This document shows, piece by piece, positions 27,070 through 35,439 of a stretch of 64,000 nt of DNA. The notes under the pieces were generated by a model, which searched no databases, was not told where the DNA came from, and was given only the letters and a program-made list of their open reading frames with translations. Source of the stretch: Thermodesulfovibrio sp. (GTDB lineage Bacteria > Nitrospirota > Thermodesulfovibrionia > Thermodesulfovibrionales > UBA6898); NCBI GenBank assembly GCA_013824615.1, contig PNOC01000008.1, positions 1 to 64,000 of the forward strand, in the 5' to 3' direction. The translations under genes and the position numbers were made by a program. Positions within the stretch are counted from its first letter, which is position 1, and every line of letters begins with the position of its first letter.

Positions 27070-28263
27070 ATGAGCACAGAACTCAAAAGGGCCCTTTATA
27101 ACATCTCGGCCCTGGCTGATCTCGGCCAGGAAATTACCGCGGGCGGGAGTAATTTTCAGGAAAAAATACAGGCTGTCCTCTATGTGATCACCGGGACATT
27201 TCTGACCAACAAAGGGGCGATACTGGCCTGCAATAAGGACGGCCAAATGCATATCCTTGCGCAGCGCGGTTTTGACCAGCTTGACCCCGGCCGCGCAGCC
27301 GAAGAAATTAAGGCACTTGCCAGAAACGAGCCCTGTTTGCTCCCTGCCGCCTTCGGTGCCGATGCCGGGGTTGCTATCGGCGCAGGGATACTGACACCGC
27401 TCTGGGTGCGGGATGAGTTTGCCGGGATGGTTCTGCTCGGAGAAAAGTTCACTGCCGATCCTTACACCGCCGAGGACTTTGAACTCCTCCGCATTATCGC
27501 CGCCCAGATTGCGGTGGCTCTGAACAACCATTCCCTTTTCAGGGACCTCTCGGCCCAGCTCGATGAAAACCGGCGACTCTACGAGGAGATGCGGCGTATC
27601 TACCACGACACGCTCCAGGCGTTTGCCGCTGCAATTGACGCAAAGGACGCCTATACAAAGCACCATTCCCAGAGAGTCGCAAAATATTCCGTTGCCATAG
27701 CCCGGGAACTGGGGTGGAACGACCACGATATAGAAGGGATCTATGTCGCCGGGTATCTCCACGACGTCGGGAAGCTTGTGATCAGCAACGACCTGCTGAA
27801 CAAGAAAAAACCATTTACCCCGGAGGAAGTCGATCAAATCAAGACGCATTCGACCCTCTCCCACACGATCATCTCGAAGATAAATTTCCCCTGGAAGGAT
27901 GTCGGCAAGATGATCAGGCATCACCACGAGAGACTGGACGGCAGCGGTTATCCTGATGCGCTTACCCATGAGGACCTGAATGACGGCGTCAGGATCCTTA
28001 CCCTGGCCGACGCGTTCGACGCGATGACCTCCCGGAGGGCATACAGGGACAAGATGGATATACAGGATGCGCTCAGTGAACTGAAGAATTGCCTGGATAC
28101 TCAGTTCGACAACCGGATCCTGCTGGCCTTCTGCAGGGTTCTTGATAAAGAGATAAAGGGCGAACTGCCTGAACCTGACATACTGCCTCACTTTGACCGG
28201 GATTCTGACCTGTCGGTTATTGCCGCTCTTCTCGAAGGAATAATCCGTGAGCTCTCGTCATGA
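27070..28263 (+). CDS. GAF-HD-GYP protein, predicted c-di-GMP phosphodiesterase
   Basis: A 397-residue soluble protein. A GAF domain fills about residues 20-165 (ending IAAQIAVALNNHSLF). The HD-GYP domain follows, with HHSQRVAKYSVAIARELGW, YLHDVGKLVISNDLL, ILSKIN-type segment (ISKINFPWKDV), the HHHERLDGSGYP signature and LADAFDAMTSRRAYR. All metal ligands and the GYP tripeptide are intact, so hydrolysis of c-di-GMP is plausible. It lies six bases after the STAS gene. The carboxy-terminal 70 residues are variable. Ligand of the GAF domain is unknown. Confidence 0.88.
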   Translation: MSTELKRALYNISALADLGQEITAGGSNFQEKIQAVLYVITGTFLTNKGAILACNKDGQMHILAQRGFDQLDPGRAAEEIKALARNEPCLLPAAFGADAGVAIGAGILTPLWVRDEFAGMVLLGEKFTADPYTAEDFELLRIIAAQIAVALNNHSLFRDLSAQLDENRRLYEEMRRIYHDTLQAFAAAIDAKDAYTKHHSQRVAKYSVAIARELGWNDHDIEGIYVAGYLHDVGKLVISNDLLNKKKPFTPEEVDQIKTHSTLSHTIISKINFPWKDVGKMIRHHHERLDGSGYPDALTHEDLNDGVRILTLADAFDAMTSRRAYRDKMDIQDALSELKNCLDTQFDNRILLAFCRVLDKEIKGELPEPDILPHFDRDSDLSVIAALLEGIIRELSS

Positions 28264-28294
28264 TCTTTTTCTGCTGGTATACTATAATTGAATC

Positions 28295-28927
28295 ATGGAC
28301 CTGATACCCATAAAGATTCAGCACGGAGAGGAAAAGGCCTGGGAGCAGGTCTGCGGCCTTTCCCGTCAGGACGTATCATCGAGGACCCGGTCGGTCTTTG
28401 ACGAAAAGGCCGGGGCCTACCTGCTCCGCTCCTTCGGCATTGACTTCCAGGTGAACCCCTGCGAAATGCTGATCGCCTGCCCATCAGGACAAGGGGAACT
28501 TTTCCTCGGCAAACTCAGGGATTTTTTCAGAATTGCGGTGCTCTGGTATATGTCTCACGCCAAGGATATTCCTCCCACCGGAAGACTTATCCGCCCGGTG
28601 GATGTCAAGGGAGGTCACCGCTTTACTACCGGGACCCATCTGCTTCCGGTGGATGTCATAGCCGGGATATTCGCCAGGGATAAAGAGGGTTTTATAAATA
28701 AAGGCCTGCAGTACGGGGCTGAGGTTGCTGACGGGCTCGGTGATGCAGGTATCCGGTTTTATCCGCTTCCCCGTGTACCGGTTACGATGATCCTCTGGAT
28801 TGCTGATGAGGAATTTCCTGAGCGGGTTGACCTGTTTTTCGATTCCACCTGTGAGTTTCAGCTTGCGCTTTCTGATGTTATTTGGGCCGTGGCGATGATG
28901 TGCTGCATAGTCATGATTGATGGCTGA
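28295..28927 (+). CDS. DUF3786-family protein
   Basis: A 210-residue soluble protein of the DUF3786 type, recognised from HGEEKAWEQVCGLSRQDV near the start, YLLRSFGIDFQVNP, LWYMSHAKDIPPTGRLI, FTTGTHLLPVDVIA and PRVPVTMILWIADEEFP. The family is common in strict anaerobes and sometimes accompanies corrinoid or iron-sulfur proteins; no reaction is known. It sits between the HD-GYP gene and a small exported protein. TATAAT at 28283-28288 ends six bases before the ATG and no ribosome-binding site is present, so the message may be leaderless. Confidence 0.75.
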   Translation: MDLIPIKIQHGEEKAWEQVCGLSRQDVSSRTRSVFDEKAGAYLLRSFGIDFQVNPCEMLIACPSGQGELFLGKLRDFFRIAVLWYMSHAKDIPPTGRLIRPVDVKGGHRFTTGTHLLPVDVIAGIFARDKEGFINKGLQYGAEVADGLGDAGIRFYPLPRVPVTMILWIADEEFPERVDLFFDSTCEFQLALSDVIWAVAMMCCIVMIDG

Positions 28928-28948
28928 AGGCATTTGAGGAGGTTAGCA

Positions 28949-29203
28949 ATGTCATTGAAATGGCTGCTGGTTATTGTTCTGCTTCCCTCGCTGGCCTTTG
29001 CCAGTGAAAACTGCGATACTCAGTACAAAGGCGTCTGCAGGGATATCTGTGCCGCAGAGGAAGAGCCTGCTGAGGGCGCCTTTATCGACTGCACGGAAAA
29101 GCAGGAATGCTGTGTTGCAAAGGCTGTTCCGACGAAGCCCCGTGGTGCGGGTAGTGGTGCGGTGACAGTCGATCCTCAAAAAAAAGGTCAGCAGAGCAAA
29201 TAG
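28949..29203 (+). CDS. Small exported cysteine-rich protein
   Basis: The 84-residue product has a signal peptide (MSLKWLLVIVLLPSLAFA, cleavage expected after AFA). A mature part with six cysteines (ENC, GVC, DIC, DC, ECC) is followed by a low-complexity basic tail. The cysteines probably form disulfides or bind metal in the periplasm. I choose ATG 28949 because GAGGAGG (28936-28942) is six bases upstream; the in-frame TTG at 28934 overlaps that site. I do not recognise the family. Confidence 0.7.
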   Translation: MSLKWLLVIVLLPSLAFASENCDTQYKGVCRDICAAEEEPAEGAFIDCTEKQECCVAKAVPTKPRGAGSGAVTVDPQKKGQQSK

Positions 29204-29207
29204 AAGC

Positions 29208-29870
29208 TCATCGGATAATACCCTGGACTGCATGCACAATAAAATAAACTGACAGCAGCAGAAGAAATATTCCGAGTGCAGTGTTGATCTGGCGCATCCG
29301 CCTGGAAGAAATTATACTTCTGGCCCGGTGCAGGACCAGAGCGAGCAGCAGGAGATACGAGGCGAGGCCGAGACTTCCTGCCAGCAGATAGGCCACCGCG
29401 AGAGAGGTGGTAAAGACAGGGATCAGGCCGATATCCCTGAAGATATTCAGGCTTGAAAGCCACCAGAGGACCATGACCGGATTTGTGCCCGAGAGCGAAA
29501 TACCGCTCAGCAGGGACCAGCGTTTTCGGGTCAGAAGGCTCGATGGCTGAGACGGCTGAGATGGCTGACTGCTATCATGCTCCTGCCTGCTGTGGCGCAG
29601 TGTAAGGATTCCCAGAACGCCAAGGATAATGCTGCCGCTGAACCAGAAGATTGTCTGAACTGCCGGGCGTTCGAGAAAAGGGGCGATACCGAAAAAGGCA
29701 ATAACTCCGTACAGCATGTCAATCAGAAAGGCACCAAGGATTACCATGAAGGCCGGTTTAAGGTGGCCGTTAACCGATCGTCTGATAACCTCAACCTGGA
29801 CAGGGCCGGCAGGGATGGCAACCAGGAACCCCAGAAGAAAGACGAGAAACAGAAGGATTATCGTATTCAT
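29208..29870 (-). CDS. LysE-family exporter
   Basis: A multi-spanning membrane protein of the LysE/RhtB type with about six hydrophobic segments. The family signature is the opening region (LLGFLVAIPAGPVQVEVIRR) and GTNPVMVLWWLSSLNIF, equivalent to the NPK region. It likely exports amino acids or related metabolites. I begin at ATG 29870 (220 aa) because the hydrophobic start MNTIILLFLVFLLG follows; an in-frame ATG at 29909 would add 13 polar residues. A TATACT box nine bases upstream of 29870 supports the later start. An acidic/serine-rich loop lies mid-protein. Confidence 0.78.
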   Translation of the reverse strand: MNTIILLFLVFLLGFLVAIPAGPVQVEVIRRSVNGHLKPAFMVILGAFLIDMLYGVIAFFGIAPFLERPAVQTIFWFSGSIILGVLGILTLRHSRQEHDSSQPSQPSQPSSLLTRKRWSLLSGISLSGTNPVMVLWWLSSLNIFRDIGLIPVFTTSLAVAYLLAGSLGLASYLLLLALVLHRARSIISSRRMRQINTALGIFLLLLSVYFIVHAVQGIIR

Positions 29871-30003
29871 GGTACTGATAGTATAAAGGATTGGCTGCAC
29901 GCTGAACAAAGGGAAAGGGGCCCGGACGCGGGTAATTTTTTAAGGAGATTGCCCTGAGAATATCTGCTACTATGTTACCGGAAGAATGGAAATGGAGGAG
30001 CGT

Positions 30004-31665
30004 ATGCTTGAGAATATAAATCCGATTAAGACTCGCGCGTGGCAAGAACTGAAGACGCATTTTTCGGCAATGAAGAAATTACAGATGAGGGATCTTTTCG
30101 AAGCAGATCCCGAACGCTTTGAGAAGTTCTCACTCAGGTTTGAGGATATCCTTCTGGATTATTCAAAAAATATTATAACGGATGAAACAATGCGGCTCCT
30201 CTGCGGACTCGCCCGTGAAACCCGGGTGGTAGAGGCAGCGGAAAATATGTTTTCAGGCCAAAAGATCAATGAGACGGAAGGCCGTGCCGTGCTGCATGTT
30301 GCCCTGAGAAACCGTTCGAATACCCCTGTATATTACGATGGCAGGGACGTCATGCCTGAGGTGAATGCCGTCCTCCGCAAGGTCGAGGCCTTTTCTGCCG
30401 AAGTCATCTCCGGTGCCTGGAAAGGGTACACCGGCAGGCCGGTGACCGACATCGTAAATATCGGCATCGGCGGATCTGATCTGGGGCCGGTGATGGTTAC
30501 CGAGGCCCTCAAGCCATACCGTACCCAGATCCGGGTCCACTTTGTCTCAAATATTGACGGAACTCATATCATGGAGACCTTGAGGGGACTTTCTCCCGAG
30601 ACGACACTCTTCATGATCGCTTCCAAGACCTTCACCACTCAGGAGACGATGACCAATGCCTATACTGCAAGGCAGTGGTTCCTCAATGCAGCCGGCGACA
30701 TGGCATTTGTAAAAAAGCATTTTGTGGCGATATCGACAAACGAAGCCGCGGTGCAGACCTTCGGTATTTCATTGGAAAATATGTTTGTATTCTGGGACTG
30801 GGTCGGCGGGAGGTATTCGCTCTGGTCCTCGATCGGTCTCTCGATTGCGTGTTCCATCGGGTTTGACCATTTTCGGGAGCTGCTTGAAGGCGCCCATGCG
30901 ATGGACAGACATTTTCAGGAAACGCCCCTTGAGCAGAATATCCCGGTCGTCCTGGCCCTTTTAGGTGTCTGGTATAACAATTTCTTCGGGGCGGCAACAC
31001 ATGCGCTGCTTCCGTATGATCAATATCTGCACCGGTTTGCTGCCTACTTCCAGCAGGGGGATATGGAAAGCAACGGCAAATATATCGACAGGGGGGCAAA
31101 AAAGGTGCTGTACCAGACAGGTCCTGTAATCTGGGGAGAACCAGGGACCAACGGGCAGCATGCCTTTTATCAGCATATCCACCAAGGGACAAAATTGACT
31201 CCCTGCGATTTCATTGCTCCGGCAATAAGTCATAATCCGGTGGGAGAACATCATAACATCCTGCTTTCAAACTTCTTCGCCCAGACGGAAGCCCTGATGA
31301 GAGGCAAGACCAGAGCAGAGGTTGCTGAAGAGTTAAGAGCTGCAGGGAAAAGCCTGCCGGAGATAAGAAAACTTGCACCCTTCAGGGTATTTGAAGGAAA
31401 CCGTCCGACTAACTCTTTCCTTCTAAAAAAACTTACCCCGCGGACCCTCGGCAGTCTGGTCGCCCTTTACGAACACAAAATTTTCGTCCAGGGGGTCATC
31501 TGGAATATATTCAGTTTTGACCAGTGGGGCGTGGAACTGGGAAAGCAGCTCGCAGGCAGGATACTGCCTGAAATTAATGACAATGCAGCGGTGACCTCGC
31601 ATGATTCATCGACAAACGGCCTTATAAATGCATTCAAGGCCTTCAAGAAGATGAGAAATGGATGA
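30004..31665 (+). CDS. pgi: Glucose-6-phosphate isomerase
   Basis: Pgi interconverts glucose 6-phosphate and fructose 6-phosphate. The protein (553 aa from ATG 30004) is full length. Landmarks are [43 protein letters not shown], and the catalytic-loop region [18 protein letters not shown] with its glutamate and histidine, plus the C-terminal lysine region. GGAGGAG (29994-30000) supports ATG 30004; an upstream ATG at 29986 would add six residues and leaves that site inside the gene. It is a single-gene unit facing LysE. Confidence 0.97.
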   Translation: MLENINPIKTRAWQELKTHFSAMKKLQMRDLFEADPERFEKFSLRFEDILLDYSKNIITDETMRLLCGLARETRVVEAAENMFSGQKINETEGRAVLHVALRNRSNTPVYYDGRDVMPEVNAVLRKVEAFSAEVISGAWKGYTGRPVTDIVNIGIGGSDLGPVMVTEALKPYRTQIRVHFVSNIDGTHIMETLRGLSPETTLFMIASKTFTTQETMTNAYTARQWFLNAAGDMAFVKKHFVAISTNEAAVQTFGISLENMFVFWDWVGGRYSLWSSIGLSIACSIGFDHFRELLEGAHAMDRHFQETPLEQNIPVVLALLGVWYNNFFGAATHALLPYDQYLHRFAAYFQQGDMESNGKYIDRGAKKVLYQTGPVIWGEPGTNGQHAFYQHIHQGTKLTPCDFIAPAISHNPVGEHHNILLSNFFAQTEALMRGKTRAEVAEELRAAGKSLPEIRKLAPFRVFEGNRPTNSFLLKKLTPRTLGSLVALYEHKIFVQGVIWNIFSFDQWGVELGKQLAGRILPEINDNAAVTSHDSSTNGLINAFKAFKKMRNG

Positions 31666-31695
31666 AGGATTAATGCGGTAACGAACTTGCCGGGT

Positions 31696-31998
31696 CTATG
31701 TTTTCTTATCTATCAAAACAACAGCAACATTATCGGCCTGCTTTTCTGCTGATATAATATATTTGCGGGCCTCCTGCTTCACGGACTGGATATTCAGGGT
31801 TGCTCCATCTGACCGGATGGTAATAACCGGCATCCCATCCGGGCCTCCATCCGTTATGCTTATGTTTATGCCGGCTTTAGCCTGCTGCAATACAGCAGGC
31901 ACCGAGGCAGATGCAGACTTGTTGAAAAGGGCTGACATCTTGCGCATAACAAAATAGACTATCCCACCGAGAAGAAATAGTATCAGAATGAATTTCAT
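31696..31998 (-). CDS. Small membrane-anchored protein of unknown function
   Basis: A 100-residue protein with one N-terminal membrane helix (FILILFLLGGIVYFVM) and a soluble tail of about 80 residues with alternating beta-like segments (GINISITDGG, MPVITIRSDGATLNIQSV). The helix is not followed by a clear cleavage site, so it is probably an anchor. Nothing in the tail is recognisable. It is one of three small leftward genes in this stretch. Confidence 0.6.
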   Translation of the reverse strand: MKFILILFLLGGIVYFVMRKMSALFNKSASASVPAVLQQAKAGINISITDGGPDGMPVITIRSDGATLNIQSVKQEARKYIISAEKQADNVAVVLIDKKT

Positions 31999-32064
31999 AT
32001 CTATAAAAATATGGGCAAAATCAAGTCAGCTATGCCCTGCTTTTCCTTAAAGCGTGCCTTTGTA

Positions 32065-32463
32065 TTATTTATTGAGCAGCTTCAGCACTTTTTTGTCATC
32101 CGAGGTCTTGAGTACTATCATTGAACTCCTGGCAGACCCGGCAGTTCCAAATACGGTAATAATATCTATCCCGGCCTGAGCAATAAGGCCTGAAACCTTT
32201 GTGAACTCGCCCGGCTTATTAGGGATTTCTATGGTTACGACATCTGTGGAACCGGTAGCAGCTCCCATTTTTTTCAGAAGTTTGTTTGCCGCTGTATTAT
32301 CGCTGGTTATAAGCATGACGATTGCCTTGTCACCCGTTTCAATGCCAAAGAGCGACATGATATTGATTTTTGCTGCACTGAGAGCCGCGCTTATCTCATG
32401 CACGAGTCCGACCTTGTTGGGCAGTTCAAAACTGAGCTGCTTTGCCTTTGCTGCTGTAGCCAT
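32065..32463 (-). CDS. Tandem ACT-domain protein
   Basis: A 132-residue protein composed of two ACT domains (about 8-65 and 73-130). Each repeats the pattern of a beta strand, a Gly-rich turn and a helix: ELPNKVGLVHEISAALSAAK and EIPNKPGEFTKVSGLIAQAG. ACT domains bind amino acids and usually regulate enzymes. Here no catalytic partner is attached, so it may be a free-standing sensor. Its 5' leader is nearly identical to that of the 60-residue protein encoded just upstream (32587-32769), pointing to shared regulation. Confidence 0.82.
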   Translation of the reverse strand: MATAAKAKQLSFELPNKVGLVHEISAALSAAKINIMSLFGIETGDKAIVMLITSDNTAANKLLKKMGAATGSTDVVTIEIPNKPGEFTKVSGLIAQAGIDIITVFGTAGSARSSMIVLKTSDDKKVLKLLNK

Positions 32464-32501
32464 AATGTATTACCTCCCGGAAATATTATTGATAATGAAG
32501 T
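32464..32501 (-). repeat. Duplicated leader, copy 1 (ACT gene)
   Basis: These 38 bases directly upstream of the ACT-gene ATG match 32770-32807 at 33 of 38 positions. On the coding strand they contain ACTTCATTATCAATA followed by a GGGAGGTAATAC ribosome-binding region. Similarity stops at the start codon on one side and just beyond ACTTC on the other. Confidence 0.8.
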
Positions 32502-32586
32502 TTCCCCCTGATATTGACAGGCTGTACGTGAACGAGGATAGTCTGTGTATGCTTCACGCACTATGCTACATCACATAGCCGTCAAG

Positions 32587-32769
32587 CTATTTCGAAGTAT
32601 AGGCATTCAATCCGATAGTAAGTGGTTTCCCGTTTACGGTCAGCTCTGTCTTCATATTGCCTCTGGTGCTTGCCACAACAAGCGTCTTGCCTGACGCGCT
32701 TGGTACCGGTTCCTCAAGGTCGCAGGTGATAATGAGTTTGGTTCCTTCGATTTTTGCTTCAATGGCCAT
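32587..32769 (-). CDS. Conserved small protein of unknown function (60 aa)
   Basis: A compact 60-residue protein, MAIEAKIEGTKLIITCDLEE at the start, then SGKTLVVASTRGN and PLTIGLNAY. The all-beta pattern and small size suggest a single-domain beta fold. I recall similar short proteins (IEGxKLIIT, SGKTLVVAST) in phages and diverse bacteria, but no function is known to me. It has a good GGAGG ribosome-binding site within a leader shared with the neighbouring ACT-domain gene, which supports it being a real gene. Confidence 0.72.
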   Translation of the reverse strand: MAIEAKIEGTKLIITCDLEEPVPSASGKTLVVASTRGNMKTELTVNGKPLTIGLNAYTSK

Positions 32770-32807
32770 GATGTATTGCCTCCTCGAAATAGTATTGATA
32801 ATGAAGT
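32770..32807 (-). repeat. Duplicated leader, copy 2 (60-aa protein gene)
   Basis: Second copy of the 38-base leader described at 32464-32501, placed identically with respect to the start codon. The five differences include a two-base change just before the ribosome-binding site. It may hold a shared promoter region or a common post-transcriptional control site. Confidence 0.8.
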
Positions 32808-32974
32808 ATACACAAATCGGGTCAGAATATGCCTGTGGAGAGCAGCTTAGAGTAGCTGAGGGGGCTAAGACTTCTTTTCCTTCAATATAGGTACTATTCC
32901 CAATTACATCTCATCTGCGCATCTGGTACTATGAAATCAGGAACAGAGAAAAAATACAGAAGGAGGACAAAAAA

Positions 32975-33358
32975 ATGTTACGGATCAAACATAAAGGTGG
33001 AGAAAAGGTCTCCAAAGGGAATTACTGGAATATCACCAATGGCCAGAGAGTTATCGTTCGCAGCGAGGAAACACTTCCCGGCGGCAGCAATGCAACCTAT
33101 TACAAGGCAAATCCTCTTATCGTTTTGGCAGCAGGACCGGTTCTCGGGCTTTTGTATGCAGCTTTTCTGCCCTTTATCGGCATAGCTATGGTCATGCAGC
33201 TGCTTCTGACCAAACTGTTCGCCCTGGGTGTTGATGAAATGGCCAAGGTCTCTACTTTCAACTGGAGCCCTGCCGCATCCTTCCTGGCAGGGAGAAAACA
33301 TAAGAACAAAAAAGCTGAGGCTGAGAAGACAGAGGAGAAGAAGGAAACAAAGACCTAG
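32975..33358 (+). CDS. Small membrane protein of unknown function
   Basis: A 127-residue protein. The N-terminal 45 residues are soluble (WNITNGQRVIVRSEETLPGG). One long hydrophobic region (about 47-85, LIVLAAGPVLGLLYAAFLPF and IGIAMVMQLLLTKLF) could form a hairpin of two membrane helices. The tail is highly charged with many lysines and glutamates (KKAEAEKTEEKKETKT). GAAGGAGG upstream and a strong terminator downstream mark a one-gene transcript. I do not recognise the family. Confidence 0.7.
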   Translation: MLRIKHKGGEKVSKGNYWNITNGQRVIVRSEETLPGGSNATYYKANPLIVLAAGPVLGLLYAAFLPFIGIAMVMQLLLTKLFALGVDEMAKVSTFNWSPAASFLAGRKHKNKKAEAEKTEEKKETKT

Positions 33359-33371
33359 CTGGTCCGGGATC

Positions 33372-33408
33372 AAAAAGGGCTCCTGCCGCAAGACAGGAGC
33401 CCTTTTTT
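33372..33408 (+). terminator. Rho-independent terminator
   Basis: AAAAAGGGCTCCTG (33372-33385) pairs with CAGGAGCCCTTTTT (33394-33407) around an eight-base loop, and a T-run ends the structure. It closes the small membrane-protein transcript and, because the arms carry A and T tracts, could also work leftward for tRNA-Ser. Confidence 0.9.
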
Positions 33409-33459
33409 ATTGCTTTCCGCAATTGCTGAAGCGATACTGTTTAAAATCAAGAAGTTAAA

Positions 33460-33549
33460 TGGCGGAGAGGGTGAGATTCGAACTCACGGTAGAGTTACCC
33501 CTACAACGATTTTCAAGACCGTCGCCTTCAACCGCTCAGCCACCTCTCC
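33460..33549 (-). tRNA. tRNA-Ser (anticodon TGA)
   Basis: A 90-base class II tRNA on the minus strand. GGAGAGG pairs with CCTCTCC, the discriminator is G and CCA is encoded. The anticodon arm ACGGT-CTTGAAA-ATCGT gives TGA, reading serine UCA/UCG-type codons. A long variable arm (GTAGGGGTAACTCTAC region) confirms serine. Confidence 0.96.
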
Positions 33550-33660
33550 GGATATGCCGCTTATTATACCAGAAAAATATTTTATTCAGCCAATTATTAT
33601 ATAATAGGCGGTGACGGTGATTATGTCCTGTTCCATGCGCATAAAGTAAATAAAGTTAAT

Positions 33661-33689
33661 TTGACTTTTTGATGAAAATTATTTAAATT
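33661..33689 (+). promoter_or_regulatory. Promoter of the tol operon
   Basis: TTGACT (33661-33666) and TAAATT (33684-33689) are 17 bp apart, and the tolQ ATG lies 24 bases after the -10 box, preceded by AAGAGGA. This is the only good promoter seen before the long overlapping gene series that follows. Confidence 0.55.
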
Positions 33690-33713
33690 CAAGGCGGTTA
33701 AGAGGATGCTAAC

Positions 33714-34343
33714 ATGAATAACTCTGTGCTTCAGCTGATACTCAATGCAGGGCTCGTCGTCAAGGGCGTGCTCCTGATTCTCCTTTCTTTCTCGGTTGTC
33801 TCCTGGGCGATAATTTTTTTTAAACAGAGGTATTTTTCAAGAGCAAACAGGGAATCTGAACAGTTTCAGCGTGCCTACCGCACCAACCGGGACCCGAAGA
33901 GTCTTTTCAAGGCAACAAAAGGCATGTCGCTTAGCCCTATCGCCAATGTTTTCAAATCAGTTTATTCCGATGACGCGCATCGCGATAAGGGAGAGGTTAA
34001 ACGGCAGCTCAGGCGGTATGAGACCCTCGAATCGGTGAAACTCGAAAAGTATCTCAATTTTTTGGCGACAACCGGTTCGACATCTCCCTTTATCGGTCTG
34101 TTCGGGACGGTCTGGGGCATTATGAATTCCTTCCACGGAATCGGGACCTCAGGCTCAGCCTCTCTCGCTGTTGTAGCCCCGGGTATAGCCGAGGCGCTTA
34201 TTGCGACAGCGGTTGGACTTGCGGCTGCAATTCCTGCGGTCATAGCCTATAACTACTATCTAAGCCGTGCCAGGCAGATGATTATTGACATGGAGGACTT
34301 CTCCGAGGACCTCCTGGAGCTGTTCAGCGGAGCCAACGATTGA
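33714..34343 (+). CDS. tolQ: TolQ/ExbB-family proton-channel protein
   Basis: A 209-residue inner-membrane protein with three transmembrane helices: one near the N-terminus (LLILLSFSVVSWAIIFF) and two after a cytoplasmic loop (LGLFGTVWGIMNSFHGI region; AEALIATAVGLAAAIPAVIAY). The motor motif GLFGTVWGIM and the threonine-containing pore helix are conserved. With TolR it uses the proton gradient to energise TolA during outer-membrane constriction. The next genes tolR, tolA, tolB, pal and cpoB fix the assignment to Tol rather than Exb. The stop overlaps the tolR start. Confidence 0.94.
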   Translation: MNNSVLQLILNAGLVVKGVLLILLSFSVVSWAIIFFKQRYFSRANRESEQFQRAYRTNRDPKSLFKATKGMSLSPIANVFKSVYSDDAHRDKGEVKRQLRRYETLESVKLEKYLNFLATTGSTSPFIGLFGTVWGIMNSFHGIGTSGSASLAVVAPGIAEALIATAVGLAAAIPAVIAYNYYLSRARQMIIDMEDFSEDLLELFSGAND

Positions 34344-34741
34344 AGGCCCAACGGGACAGAAACGTCCTCTCGGAAATTAATGTAACTCCGCTGGTTGATG
34401 TTATGCTCGTGCTGCTCGTCATTTTCATGGTGACTGCACCACTGATGCAGCAGGGAGTTGATGTGAATCTGCCGAAAGCAAAGGGCAAGGAGCTGCCGCC
34501 GGAAGAGCGGATCAGCCTGATCCTGAAAAAAGACGGAACGCTTTCGATGAATGATGAGCAGGTTTCTATCCCTGAGATGCACAAAAAGCTTCAGAAGGTG
34601 AGTAAGCTGAACCCGAACGTTTTTCTTAAGGCAGATAAGGATGTTCCCTATGGACTGGTTGTTGAGGTAATGGGGGAGATCAAAGACGCAGGCATCGAAA
34701 AACTCGGGATGATCACCGAACCGAAGCTCGAACTGAAATGA
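34340..34741 (+). CDS. tolR: TolR/ExbD-family protein
   Basis: TolR (133 aa) has a single N-terminal membrane helix, VDVMLVLLVIFMVTAPLM, whose aspartate (in LVDVML) is the proton-carrying residue. SEINVTPLVD immediately before it is the family hallmark. The rest is the periplasmic peptidoglycan-binding domain. Translation seems to begin at TTG 34340 overlapping the tolQ stop; no ATG exists before the motif. It forms the stator with TolQ. Confidence 0.93.
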   Translation: MKAQRDRNVLSEINVTPLVDVMLVLLVIFMVTAPLMQQGVDVNLPKAKGKELPPEERISLILKKDGTLSMNDEQVSIPEMHKKLQKVSKLNPNVFLKADKDVPYGLVVEVMGEIKDAGIEKLGMITEPKLELK

Positions 34742-35439
34742 AGGGGCCGAGCCTCCAAAAGACAGCTGCTGTTTCTGCAGCGCTGCACGCAACGCTTTTC
34801 CTGATTACTCTGATCGTCCTGCGAAATTCAAACAGGATGGTTTTGCCCTCGCCGTATGTGGTTAACCTGGTTTCTTCGGGCGGTGCTCCAACCGCTTCTG
34901 TAGTTGAAAAAAGTCTTTCTGAGGCACCAGAGTCGGCGGCAACAAAGGTCGAGTCGCCAAAAGTCGTGACGCTTAAATCTATGGAAAATAATTCCCGGGA
35001 CGTAAAGGCAGACCAGCGGCGGCTTGAGGACTCCCTCCATGCGCTGAACGCGAAAAAGAAGCTCACGCAGCTGGCCAATCTCAGGAAAGCCGTGCTTTCA
35101 GTCAAGGGCAGCAGTGATCAGACCGGGACTCCCTCAAAAACTCAGACAAAGGGCCTGCTGAAGGGCAAGGCAGGAGGGCCGGGAGGGGAGTTGACGTATG
35201 CTGATAGAATCAGGGCGGAGATACATAAGCAGTGGTCGTATCCTGACAGCATCGGAAGGAATCTTGAGACTATAATAGCCATAAGGATTTTGAAGGACGG
35301 GGCTATCAGGGTGGAGGATATAGAAAAAAAATCAGGCGACCGGATTTTTGACAAGTCCGTACTCAAGGCGATTGAGTTGGCCTCCCCCGTCACGCCTCCG
35401 CCGTATGAAATGGAATTCGGTATCAGGTTTACTCCATGA
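34738..35439 (+). CDS. tolA: TolA/TonB-type energy transducer
   Basis: A 233-residue protein with an N-terminal membrane helix (VSAALHATLFLITLIVL), a charged helical middle (about 60-130, including DQRRLEDSLHALNAKKKLTQ) and a C-terminal TonB/TolA-like domain from about 150 (YADRIRAEIHKQWSYPDSI ... PYEMEFGIRFTP). Position between tolR and tolB makes it the TolA of this system, linking the TolQR motor to TolB/Pal. It is shorter than E. coli TolA (421 aa) because the helical spacer is short. Four-base ATGA overlaps join it to both neighbours. Confidence 0.88.
   Translation: MKGPSLQKTAAVSAALHATLFLITLIVLRNSNRMVLPSPYVVNLVSSGGAPTASVVEKSLSEAPESAATKVESPKVVTLKSMENNSRDVKADQRRLEDSLHALNAKKKLTQLANLRKAVLSVKGSSDQTGTPSKTQTKGLLKGKAGGPGGELTYADRIRAEIHKQWSYPDSIGRNLETIIAIRILKDGAIRVEDIEKKSGDRIFDKSVLKAIELASPVTPPPYEMEFGIRFTP

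Noticed and set aside
32536-32552. AGTCTGTGTAT similar to the MITE end
   Set aside because: Only about 11 bases match and no second end is found nearby, so chance is likely.
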